Assembly (NCBI RefSeq): GCF_018397995.1
Contig: NZ_BBQH01000036.1
Coordinates: forward strand, 1-64,000
Direction of reading: 5' to 3'
Source: Rhizomonospora bruguierae
GTDB lineage: Bacteria; Actinomycetota; Actinomycetes; Mycobacteriales; Micromonosporaceae
Length of the DNA stretch: 64,000 nt
A model generated the notes under the pieces. It had not been told where the DNA came from, ran no database searches, and saw only the letters and a list, made by a program, of their open reading frames with translations. The position numbers and the translations under genes were made by a program. Of this stretch, positions 16,091-23,865 are shown piece after piece (position 1 is the first letter of the stretch; every line of letters begins with the position of its first letter).

Positions 16091-16918
16091 GTGGCCGGGT
16101 CCGGTGGCAGGGACCGGGCGGTGAAACTCGCGGTCCGGGACGTGCGTATCGGTTACCGGGAGCGCCGTAACGGGCGGTTCTTCGCCGCCGTCCAGAACCT
16201 CTCGTTCGAGATCAAGGACAACGAGTTCATCGCGATCGTCGGCCCGAGTGGCTGCGGCAAGACGACGTTCCTCTCGGCGGTCGCCGGGCTGATCGAGATC
16301 GCCTCCGGCTCGCTGGAGCTCAACGGCCACGCGATCCAGGGCCCCGGCCCCGACCGGTCGCTGGTCTTCCAACAGCACTCGCTGTTCCCGTGGCGCACGG
16401 TCACCGCGAACGTCGGGTTTGGCCTTGAGGCGCAGGGCCGGCTGGACGAGCACGGCCGGCGCCGGGTGTCCGACCTGATCGAGCTGGTGGGCCTGAACGG
16501 CAAGGAGGGCAAGTACCCTCGCGAGCTGTCCGGTGGCATGAGCCAGCGGGTGAACCTCGCCCGCGCGCTCGCCACCGACCCGGACCTGCTGCTCCTCGAC
16601 GAGCCGTTCGCCGCGCTCGACGCCCAGACCCGCGAGGTGATGCAGGAGGAGCTGACCCGCGTCTGGCAGGCCGACAGCGCCAGCGGCGGCAAAACCGCCC
16701 TCTTCATCACCCACGACGTCCCGGAGGCGGTCTACCTGGCCGACCGCGTCCTTGTCTTCTCCGCGAGCCCCGGTCGGCTGGTCGAATCGGTCGACATCGA
16801 CCTGCCGCGGCCGCGCGACCCCGGTGTGAAGCGGTCCAAGGAATTCGCGGAACTCAACGACCATGTGCTCGGCCTGGTGATGCAGCAGGCGGCGATCAGC
16901 AGGGGTGGTGCGCGATGA
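16091..16918 (+). CDS. NitT/TauT-type ABC transporter ATPase
   Basis: A 275-residue ATPase: Walker A GPSGCGKTTF, Q-loop QQHSLFPWRTV, signature LSGGMSQRVNLARAL, Walker B LLLLDEPFAALD and H-loop FITHDV. The SSUA/TauB-like features (FPWRTVTANVGFGLE, EAVYLADRVLVFS) place it with importers of sulfonates, nitrate or aromatic acids. GTG 16091 has GGAGG seven bases upstream; GTG 16028 (21 residues longer) is the alternative. It overlaps the permease by four bases. No binding protein follows; the likely partner is at 27026-28039, linked by the shared operator sequence. It energises import at the cytoplasmic membrane. Confidence 0.9.
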   Translation: MAGSGGRDRAVKLAVRDVRIGYRERRNGRFFAAVQNLSFEIKDNEFIAIVGPSGCGKTTFLSAVAGLIEIASGSLELNGHAIQGPGPDRSLVFQQHSLFPWRTVTANVGFGLEAQGRLDEHGRRRVSDLIELVGLNGKEGKYPRELSGGMSQRVNLARALATDPDLLLLDEPFAALDAQTREVMQEELTRVWQADSASGGKTALFITHDVPEAVYLADRVLVFSASPGRLVESVDIDLPRPRDPGVKRSKEFAELNDHVLGLVMQQAAISRGGAR

Positions 16919-17754
16919 CCCAGACGCAGACGCGACCAGAGACCGGCGAGGCGGTTCTGCCGGCCACCGCGCTCGACCGCCGGCCGAGCTTCGTCGCCCG
17001 CAACCGCACCGTCCTGCTGGGGCTGCTCGGCGCCTTCGTGGTCCTGCTGGCCTGGCAGCTGTCGGTGTGGGCGGAACTGGTCGACCCCAAGTTCAGCAGC
17101 TCGCCGTTCGGCGCGGTCGAGGGCTTGAAGTACCTCAACGACTCGGGCCTGCTGTGGCAGCCGACGCTGGACACCCTCCAGTCGGTGGGGCTCGGCATGC
17201 TCATCTCGATGGCGATCGGCATCCCGCTCGGCCTGGTGATCGGGCGCAGCGTCGTCCTGCACGGTCTCCTCGAACCGCTCATCGGGATCATGTACTCCGT
17301 GCCGTTCGTGGTCTTTTTGCCGATCATCATCTTCTGGTTCGGCATCGACGGCACCGCACGGCTCGTGATCGTGGTCTGGAGCGCGCTGTTCCCGCTACTC
17401 ATCAACGTCATCTCCGGCGCTCGCAACCTTGACGGCAACTACCTACAGGTCTCGCGCGTCTTCTGCGCCGGCCCGCTGCGCACGCTGTGGTCGGTGGCGT
17501 TGCCGGGCACCATGCCGTACATCCTGGCGGGCCTGCGCCAGGCCGTCGGCCGGGCGCTGGTCGGCGCCATCGTCGCGGAGCTCTTCATGGGTACCAGCGG
17601 GCTCGGCTACGTCGTCCAGACCGAGACGGCGAACTTCCAGCTGGACCACTCCATGGCGGCGATCGCGGTGATCGCGGTGATCGCGGTGGTGCTCACGCGC
17701 GGCGTGGCTTGGTTGGAGAACCGGCTCACCTTCTGGTCGGCCAGCGTCGGCTGA
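16915..17754 (+). CDS. NitT/TauT-type ABC transporter permease
   Basis: A 279-residue BPD permease with about six transmembrane segments (30-50, 90-120, 125-150, 155-175, 200-230, 245-265). The EAA loop that contacts the ATPase is visible around YLQVSRVFCAGPLRTLWSVALPGTMPYI. ATG overlaps the ATPase stop (ATGA). Sequence style (ELFMGTSGLGYVV) matches the SsuC/TauC group. It forms the membrane channel with the preceding ATPase. Confidence 0.9.
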   Translation: MTQTQTRPETGEAVLPATALDRRPSFVARNRTVLLGLLGAFVVLLAWQLSVWAELVDPKFSSSPFGAVEGLKYLNDSGLLWQPTLDTLQSVGLGMLISMAIGIPLGLVIGRSVVLHGLLEPLIGIMYSVPFVVFLPIIIFWFGIDGTARLVIVVWSALFPLLINVISGARNLDGNYLQVSRVFCAGPLRTLWSVALPGTMPYILAGLRQAVGRALVGAIVAELFMGTSGLGYVVQTETANFQLDHSMAAIAVIAVIAVVLTRGVAWLENRLTFWSASVG

Positions 17755-17870
17755 CGGTCGTCCCTGCCGCTCCGGCCGGCGGCGCGTCCGCCGGCCCCGG
17801 GTACCGGTTCCGGCTCGATCGATCTCCAGTCGTCGGCCTGACGTATCACATATAAGAGGGAGGTCCCGGG

Positions 17871-18566
17871 ATGGTGCGGGAGGAGTTACTCTCCGCCAAG
17901 GCCTTCGCGGTCAAACACATCCGCGCGATGATCCACGCCGGCGAGTTCGACGAGGACGGCCGCCTCTCCACCGCGACGCTGTCCGACCAGCTCGGCGTCA
18001 GCCGCACGCCGGTGCGCGACGCGCTCTGGCAGCTCGCCGGCGAGGGCCTGGTCACCGTCAGCCCGCGGATCGGGGCGTTCCTGCGCCAGGTCACGCCCGC
18101 GGAGGCCACCGACATCTACCGGATCAAGGCGGCGATCGAGCCGCTGGTGGCGGGATGGGCGGCCGAGCGCGCCACGACCCGCCAGCGCGAGGCCCACCAG
18201 GCGCTGATCGTCGACCTCGAGGCCGCCGCGACCGCGGGCGACGTCGACGCGTACGTCACCCAGCTCGAGCAGTGCCGTGCCCTGCTCGTCGAGATGGCCG
18301 GGTCACCCCCGGCCGCCGAGACCCTGTCGGTCGTCGACGGGCGGGTCCGGCTGCTGCGGTTCAAGAACCTCAGCCAGCCGGGCCAGTTGACGGTCTCCGC
18401 CGCGCAGCACCGCGCGATCGCGGACGCGGTCGCGGCGGGCGACGCGGCCGCCGCGATGCGCGCGATGGAGGAGCACATGCTGGACGCCCTCCGGCGGGTC
18501 CTGCGGCTCGCGACGGAACACGACGACTCCACGTACTGGCTGTCCCGGGTGCGGGTCGATGGCTGA
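17871..18566 (+). CDS. GntR-family (FCD) transcriptional regulator
   Basis: A 231-residue FadR-type regulator. The winged HTH occupies residues 15-75 (STATLSDQLGVSRTPVRDAL, EGLVTVSPRIGAFL); the FCD ligand-binding domain follows, with Asp and His positions available for metal (YRIKAAIEPL, then QHRAIADAVAAGD and EEHMLDALRR). GGGAGG lies seven bases before the ATG. Its stop overlaps the start of the molybdenum hydroxylase large subunit by eight bases, so it is co-translated with the enzyme it probably controls. Ligand probably an organic acid of the pathway. Confidence 0.9.
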   Translation: MVREELLSAKAFAVKHIRAMIHAGEFDEDGRLSTATLSDQLGVSRTPVRDALWQLAGEGLVTVSPRIGAFLRQVTPAEATDIYRIKAAIEPLVAGWAAERATTRQREAHQALIVDLEAAATAGDVDAYVTQLEQCRALLVEMAGSPPAAETLSVVDGRVRLLRFKNLSQPGQLTVSAAQHRAIADAVAAGDAAAAMRAMEEHMLDALRRVLRLATEHDDSTYWLSRVRVDG

Positions 18567-20913
18567 GCACCGGTCCGCTCCTGCCGGGCAGGAGCAGCCC
18601 TACGTCGGCCGTGGGGTCGAGCGCAACGACATCGGGTCGCTGCTCGACGGGAGCGGTGCGTTCGTCGCCGACCTGCTACCCGGCGCTGGTCTGCACGCCG
18701 CATTCGTCCGCAGCTCGGTGGCGTCGGCGTGGCTGCGAGGCGTCGATGTCTCCGCGGCGGCCACCATGCCCGGCGTCGTCCGCGTCCTCACCGGCGCCGA
18801 GCTGGCCCGGCACGTGCAGCCGATGCGCCCGCCGGCCAACAGCACCAGTCAGGACCGGTTCCGCACGTTCTACGACCTCGTCTCGCACCCGCGCTCCGTG
18901 CCGTGCCTGGCGGTCGACGAGGTCAGGTACGTCGGCGAGCCGATCGCCGTGGTGGTCGCGACGGACCGCTACCTCGCCGAGGACGCCGCCCACGCCGTCG
19001 TCGTGGACTATGCCGCCCGCGAGGCCGTCACCGACCTCTCCCGCGCGCTGACCGCCGAGTCGCCCGTGGTGCACCGCGACCTGGCGGACAACACCGCCGT
19101 CCGTCTCTGCCTCGCCAAGGGTGAGCTGCCCCAGGACGGCCACGACCTGGTCGTGATCGAGGAGGAGTTCCGGGTGGCCCGCCAGGCGGGGCTGTCGATG
19201 GAGGGACGCGGGGTGCTCGCCGTACCCGACGGTGAGCGGATCACGGTCTGGAGTTCCACCCAGGTTCCCTTCATCGTGCGGCAGTTGCTGTGCGCCGCCA
19301 CGGGCTGGGACCCGCAGACCGTGCGGGTGCGCACCCCCGAGGTCGGGGGAGGCTTCGGCCCCAAGGCGTCGGTCTACGTCGAGGAGATCGTCGTGCCCTG
19401 GTTGGCGCGCGAGCTCGGTGAACCGGTCACCTGGATCGAGGACCGCTACGAGAACCTGACCACGGCGACCCAGGCGCGCGACAACATCCACCGGACCCGG
19501 CTCGTCGTCGACCGGGACGGCCGCTTCGTGTCCTGGGAGGACGACTACCTCGTCGACCTCGGCGTGCACAACCTCTGGATGGTCGGCGTCGTGGGCAACA
19601 CCGCCATGCATCTCCTCGGTGCCTACCGGATCCCGAACGTGCGCGTGACCGGGACCGGCGTCTTCTCCAACAAGACACCGACGTCGCAGTACCGGGGCGC
19701 GGGGCGGCCGGAGGCGTCGTTCGTCCTCGAACGCAGCATCGACCTGGCCGCCGAGCAGCTTGGCATCCAGCCGGCGAAGCTGCGGGAGCTCAACATCCTC
19801 GGCCCCGACGACCTGCCGCACGCGCAGGGCGTCCCGTACCGCGACGGTGTCGACATCGTCTACGACGGCAAGGACTACGGCCGGGTCCTCGAGACCGCGC
19901 TTGACCTGGTCCCGGAGCGGGAGGTGGCGGCGCTGCGCGCCGAGGCCGCCGAGCACGAGCGAGTCGGCTTCGGCGTGGGCGTCTACATGGAGGCCACGGC
20001 TCGCGGGCCGGCGGAGCCGGAGTCGGCGCGGGTCTGTCTGCGCCGCGACGGACGGCTGGCGGTCGCGACCGGCACCGGGCCCTCGGGACAGGCGCACAAG
20101 ACCGTCTTCGCCCAGATCGCCGCCGACACCGCCCGCATGGCGTACGACGACGTGCTGGTCACCACCGGCGACACCGACCTCGTGCCGCAGGGCCTGGGCA
20201 GCTTCGCCTCCCGCGGCGCGGTCGTGGCGGGCTCCGCCGTCCGGTACGCCACCGAGCAGGTCGTCGCGGCCACGCTCGACGCACTGCGCCACGCCCTCGG
20301 CCACGACGCGGTGGAGCACGTCGCGGGCGGCTTCTCGGCGCCGGGGCCGGACCGGGTGCTCACCTGGGCGGCGGCGGCGGAGCTGCTGGCGACCGGCGGC
20401 CTGGCCGCGGACCCGGTGGTCGACCAGGTGCACACCTACGCCCCGCCCACGGTCACCTGGACCATGGGCGTCCACGCGGTCGCGGTCGCGGTCGACACCG
20501 AGACCGGCCAGGTGCGCGTCCTGCGGTACGGCGTCGCCCACGAGACCGGCCCCTCGATCAACCCGCGCGTCGTGGACGGTCAGATCCGTGGCGGCGTCGC
20601 GCAGGGCATCGGGGGCGCCCTGCTGGAGCAGGTCCAGCACGACAGCGCGGGCCAGCCGCTCTCGGCGACGCTCGCGGACTACCTGGTGCCGGAGACCTCC
20701 GACGTCCCGGACATCCGGCTCGCTCACCTGGACGAGCCCAGCCGGCTCAACCCACTGGGCATCAAGGGCGTGGGGGAGAGCGGGATCATCGCCTCGTCCG
20801 CGGCCATCGCCGGCGCCGTCGACGACGCCCTGGCCGAGTTCGGAGTGCACGTGACGCGGACGCCGATGACATCGGACTACCTGCTCGAGCTGATCGAGGA
20901 GGGTCGCCGGTGA
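18559..20913 (+). CDS. molybdenum hydroxylase large subunit (xanthine dehydrogenase family), set 1
   Basis: A 784-residue molybdopterin-binding subunit that hydroxylates a substrate carbon with water-derived oxygen. Visible are GGGFGPKA, the active-site loop QYRGAGRPEA and the catalytic Glu740 in GVGESG near the C-terminus. The loop lacks the AYRCSFR signature of true CO dehydrogenase, so the substrate is a heterocycle or aldehyde, not CO. It starts inside the end of the regulator gene and overlaps the FAD subunit by four bases. Gene order large-medium-small differs from the second set (medium-small-large). Needs the MocA-like and XdhC proteins encoded at 13.6-15.3 kb. Confidence 0.9.
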   Translation: MAEHRSAPAGQEQPYVGRGVERNDIGSLLDGSGAFVADLLPGAGLHAAFVRSSVASAWLRGVDVSAAATMPGVVRVLTGAELARHVQPMRPPANSTSQDRFRTFYDLVSHPRSVPCLAVDEVRYVGEPIAVVVATDRYLAEDAAHAVVVDYAAREAVTDLSRALTAESPVVHRDLADNTAVRLCLAKGELPQDGHDLVVIEEEFRVARQAGLSMEGRGVLAVPDGERITVWSSTQVPFIVRQLLCAATGWDPQTVRVRTPEVGGGFGPKASVYVEEIVVPWLARELGEPVTWIEDRYENLTTATQARDNIHRTRLVVDRDGRFVSWEDDYLVDLGVHNLWMVGVVGNTAMHLLGAYRIPNVRVTGTGVFSNKTPTSQYRGAGRPEASFVLERSIDLAAEQLGIQPAKLRELNILGPDDLPHAQGVPYRDGVDIVYDGKDYGRVLETALDLVPEREVAALRAEAAEHERVGFGVGVYMEATARGPAEPESARVCLRRDGRLAVATGTGPSGQAHKTVFAQIAADTARMAYDDVLVTTGDTDLVPQGLGSFASRGAVVAGSAVRYATEQVVAATLDALRHALGHDAVEHVAGGFSAPGPDRVLTWAAAAELLATGGLAADPVVDQVHTYAPPTVTWTMGVHAVAVAVDTETGQVRVLRYGVAHETGPSINPRVVDGQIRGGVAQGIGGALLEQVQHDSAGQPLSATLADYLVPETSDVPDIRLAHLDEPSRLNPLGIKGVGESGIIASSAAIAGAVDDALAEFGVHVTRTPMTSDYLLELIEEGRR

Positions 20914-21797
20914 AGCCCGGGCCGGTCACCCTGCGCCGGCCAGCATCCGTCGAGGAGTGCCTGGACGTGCTGCGCTCGGAGCGGGAGGCCGTCGTGAAGG
21001 TGATCTCCGGCGGTCAGAGCCTGATGCCGCTGCTCGCCCTGCGCATGGCCAACCCCGACGTGCTGGTGGACATCGGCCGCCTCGACGAACTCATCCACCT
21101 CGAGGTCGGTCCCGAGGCGGTCACGATCGGCGCCCGGGTCCGGCACCACCAGCTCACCGAGGAGCCGCTGCGCTCGCTGCTGCCCGTGCTCGCCGAGGCG
21201 GCCGGCCACATCGGGCACACCGCGATCCGCAACCGCGGCACGATCGGCGGCAGCCTCGCGCACGCCGACCCGGCCGCGGAGCTGCCGGCGGTCATGGTCC
21301 TCCTCGGCGCGGAGATCGAGTGCCGCTCGGCGTCCGCCGGGACCCGGCTGGTGCCGGCGGCCGAGTTCTTCACCGGCCCCTACCTGACGACCCTGGCCGA
21401 CGACGAGCTGCTCACCGCCGTCCACGTGCGTCGGCCCGGTTCCGGCACCGGCCACGGGTTCGTCGAGTTCTCGCCCCGGCACGGCGACTACGCCCGCGCC
21501 GGAGCGCTGGCGACGCTGAGCCCCGGGCCCGGTTCCCGGATCGCGGCCGCCCGGCTGGTGCTGTTCGCGGTCGCGAACCGGCCGGTCGACGTCAGCGAGC
21601 ACGTCGAGGTCGCCGTCGGCGCGAGACCCGAGGAGTGCGACTGGGCGTCGATCGCCCAGGCGGCCGTCGCCTCGCTCCCGGCACCGATCGACACCGACCG
21701 GGCGAACCGGTACCGGCTCGCCCTGGCCGCCGCCCGGCGCGCGCTGCGGCATGCGGCCGACCGGTTCGCCGCGACGAGAGGCCACCATGGACAGTGA
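20910..21797 (+). CDS. molybdenum hydroxylase FAD-binding medium subunit, set 1
   Basis: A 295-residue CoxM-type flavoprotein that passes electrons from the iron-sulfur subunit to the acceptor. FAD-binding motifs are ISGGQSLMPLLALRMA (about 32-47) and the pyrophosphate loop RNRGTIGGSLAHADPAAELP (about 109-128), followed by the CO_deh_flav_C domain (EFSPRHGDYARAG onward). It overlaps the large-subunit stop by four bases and the small-subunit start by 11 bases. All key residues are present. Confidence 0.92.
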   Translation: MKPGPVTLRRPASVEECLDVLRSEREAVVKVISGGQSLMPLLALRMANPDVLVDIGRLDELIHLEVGPEAVTIGARVRHHQLTEEPLRSLLPVLAEAAGHIGHTAIRNRGTIGGSLAHADPAAELPAVMVLLGAEIECRSASAGTRLVPAAEFFTGPYLTTLADDELLTAVHVRRPGSGTGHGFVEFSPRHGDYARAGALATLSPGPGSRIAAARLVLFAVANRPVDVSEHVEVAVGARPEECDWASIAQAAVASLPAPIDTDRANRYRLALAAARRALRHAADRFAATRGHHGQ

Positions 21798-22620
21798 GAT
21801 CTCGCTGCGCGTCAACGGCGCGCCGGAGCGGGTCGCCGTACCCGACCGCATGACGCTGGCCGACGCACTGCGCGACCGGCTCGGGAGGACCGGCACCAAG
21901 CTGGGCTGCGAGCAGGGCGTCTGCGGGGCCTGCACGGTGCTGGTCGACGGCGCCACGGCGCGCTCGTGCCTGGTGCTCGCCGGGCAGGCGGCCGGCGCCG
22001 ACGTGGTCACCGTCGAGGGTCTGGCCGACGCCTCGCCCGCCGGCCGCGCGCTGCAGGCGGCATTCGCCCGCAACGACGCACTACAGTGCGGCTTCTGCAC
22101 CCCGGGTTTCCTCGTCGCGGCCCTCGAACTGCTCGCCGAGGAGCAGCTCGACGAGGCCCGCGTGCGTGACGGACTGTCCGGCAACCTCTGCCGGTGCACC
22201 GGCTACGGCGGGATCGTGCGTGCGGTACTCGAGGTCCACGAGCGGCTCGGTCCGGTTCCGCTGCCCGACATCGCCGGAGCCCGGTCGCCGCTGGCGGTGA
22301 GCGAGCAGGCGTCGCCGGTCGCGGGTGTCGTCTCCCGGTCGGCGGCCAACCGCGTACGTACCGGCGCGGGCCAGGAGCAGACCGAGCCGCCTGACACGGG
22401 CCGCCCGTCGACCGATGCCGGCCGCCGGCCGACCGACCCCGGTCGTGCCCTCGCCCGGTCGGGTGCCGCCGTCGCCGCCGTCGTCGCTTGCTACGTCGCG
22501 TGGCGCTGGTGGCGCAGCCGGCGGCGGTTGCGCGACGTACCGCTTCACCCGCCGCACGTCCTGTGGGTGTGCGTCCCGACCGTTCCCCCCGCCCAGTCCT
22601 CGATCGAGAGAAGACGATGA
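21787..22620 (+). CDS. molybdenum hydroxylase [2Fe-2S] small subunit with membrane-anchor-like extension, set 1
   Basis: A 277-residue CoxS-type subunit. The plant-type cluster is held by Cys41, 46, 49 and 61 (GCEQGVCGAC, then SC); the second cluster by Cys101, 104, 135 and 137 (QCGFC, CRC). Family members end near residue 160; here a Thr/Pro/Gly-rich linker (about 170-220) leads to a hydrophobic stretch (AAVAAVVACYVAW, about 226-240) followed by RWWRSRRR and a 30-residue tail. That layout matches a C-terminal membrane anchor, like that of CoxG proteins. The extension reads to a TGA that overlaps the next start (ATGA), so it is probably translated and not an annotation artefact. Confidence 0.85.
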   Translation: MDSEISLRVNGAPERVAVPDRMTLADALRDRLGRTGTKLGCEQGVCGACTVLVDGATARSCLVLAGQAAGADVVTVEGLADASPAGRALQAAFARNDALQCGFCTPGFLVAALELLAEEQLDEARVRDGLSGNLCRCTGYGGIVRAVLEVHERLGPVPLPDIAGARSPLAVSEQASPVAGVVSRSAANRVRTGAGQEQTEPPDTGRPSTDAGRRPTDPGRALARSGAAVAAVVACYVAWRWWRSRRRLRDVPLHPPHVLWVCVPTVPPAQSSIERRR

Positions 22621-23678
22621 CCTTTCCGAACGCGACCCACCAGGCCGACCACCTCACGCACCGGTTCGTGAGCAACGGGGTGCCACTGGCCGACCTGGAG
22701 AACATCAAGTCCGAGCTGGGCGACTGGACGGCGTGGTACGCCGCGTGGGAGCGCGCCGGCGACGCCCGGATGCGTGACGCGACCGACGCGGAGCGGGCCG
22801 GGGCCAGGCTCACGGCAGCCGAGCTGCGCCTGATCGCCGCCCTGGAGTACCACTTCGGCAAGTTCCTGTTCGTGCACGACCAGGAGGTGATGCGGGCCGG
22901 CGCGGCCAAGGCGTCGGGGGCCTACCGCCAGGCCGTTGCCGACCTGCCGTGGCCGGGTCGCATCATCGACGTGCCGTTCGGCGGCTTCCCGCTGCCCGGC
23001 GTCCTGCGTGCCCCCGCCGGCGACGGACCGTTCCCGACCGCGCTGCTCGTCCCCGGTCTCGATGCCGCCAAGGAGGAGCTCCACCTGTTCAGCGAGGTCT
23101 TCCTGCGGCGCGGCATGGCGACGTTCGTGGTGGACGGGCCCGGACAGGGCGAGGCCGAGTTCGATCTGCCGCTGACCGCGGCCTGGGAGGACGTCGCCGC
23201 GGCGGTCCTCGCGATCCTCGTCGAGCAGCCGGAGGTCGACGCGGATCGGATCGGCATCGCCGGGGTCAGCCTCGGCGGCTACTACGCCGCGCGGGCGGCC
23301 GCGCGGGTGCCCGGGCTGCGCGCCGGTGTCTCGCTGGGCGGCTGCTACAGCATGGCCGAGTCCTGGCCGAACCTGGCGTTCCTCAGCCGGCAGGCGTTCC
23401 AGGTGCGCACCCGCGCAGCGGACCTTGAGGCGGCCCTCGTGAACGCCGGGGCGTTCACGCTCGCGCACGCCCCGGCGCAGACGGGGATCCCGTTCCTGGT
23501 CGTCCACGGCGAGCGGGATCGGCTCTTCGACACCGAGCAGGCCAAGCGCCTCGCCGGGCACTTCGGTGACCGTGCCGAGCTGGTGCTGGAGCCGGAGGGC
23601 AACCACGTGCTCCACAACCTTGGCTACCGGGTCCGGCCCGCGGCGGCGGACTGGCTCGCCGCCCGACTGGCTCGCTGA
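22617..23678 (+). CDS. alpha/beta hydrolase of the 2,6-dihydroxypseudooxynicotine hydrolase type
   Basis: A 353-residue alpha/beta hydrolase with an N-terminal helical domain (residues 1-115) before the core, as in the C-C bond hydrolase of nicotine breakdown in Arthrobacter. The triad is visible: Ser218 (GVSLGGYY), Asp301 (HGERDRLF) and His330 (EGNHVLHN). These are one residue off the positions I recall for that enzyme (217, 300, 329), and Glu248 (MAESW) sits where it recruits a glutamate. It is coupled to the small subunit by an ATGA overlap, so it likely acts on the hydroxylated product. Exact substrate unknown; related esterases or peptidases of the FrsA group are the alternative. Confidence 0.8.
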   Translation: MTFPNATHQADHLTHRFVSNGVPLADLENIKSELGDWTAWYAAWERAGDARMRDATDAERAGARLTAAELRLIAALEYHFGKFLFVHDQEVMRAGAAKASGAYRQAVADLPWPGRIIDVPFGGFPLPGVLRAPAGDGPFPTALLVPGLDAAKEELHLFSEVFLRRGMATFVVDGPGQGEAEFDLPLTAAWEDVAAAVLAILVEQPEVDADRIGIAGVSLGGYYAARAAARVPGLRAGVSLGGCYSMAESWPNLAFLSRQAFQVRTRAADLEAALVNAGAFTLAHAPAQTGIPFLVVHGERDRLFDTEQAKRLAGHFGDRAELVLEPEGNHVLHNLGYRVRPAAADWLAARLAR

Positions 23679-23782
23679 GCGCGTTCTCAGCCCGCCATCC
23701 CGTTCAGCCGGGCGACCGGGACAACCGACGGCACCACCACGGAGCGCCGAGCGCACCGGGAGATTTCGGAGGAGAGGTACTA

Positions 23783-23863
23783 GTGCGGAGATACGTGGGA
23801 GTCGTGGCGGCACTGGCCACGTCGACCCCAGACGGCGCTGCGACCACGACGGAGAGCGATTGA
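23783..23863 (+). CDS. 26-residue mini-ORF, probable remnant or leader
   Basis: GTG 23783 has an excellent site (GGAGGAGAGG, five bases upstream) and encodes VRRYVGVVAALATSTPDGAA plus six residues, ending two bases before the aldehyde dehydrogenase ATG. The start resembles the signal peptide of the binding protein at 27026 (MRKIVGFAAAMVVSA). It may be the stub of a deleted binding-protein gene, or a leader peptide that couples translation to the dehydrogenase. Confidence 0.4.
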   Translation: MRRYVGVVAALATSTPDGAATTTESD

Positions 23864-23865
23864 CG

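Noticed and set aside
18559-20913. Carbon monoxide dehydrogenase large subunit
   Set aside because: The active-site loop is QYRGAGR and lacks the Cys-containing AYRCSFR signature, so CO oxidation is not supported. The same holds for 34000-36381.
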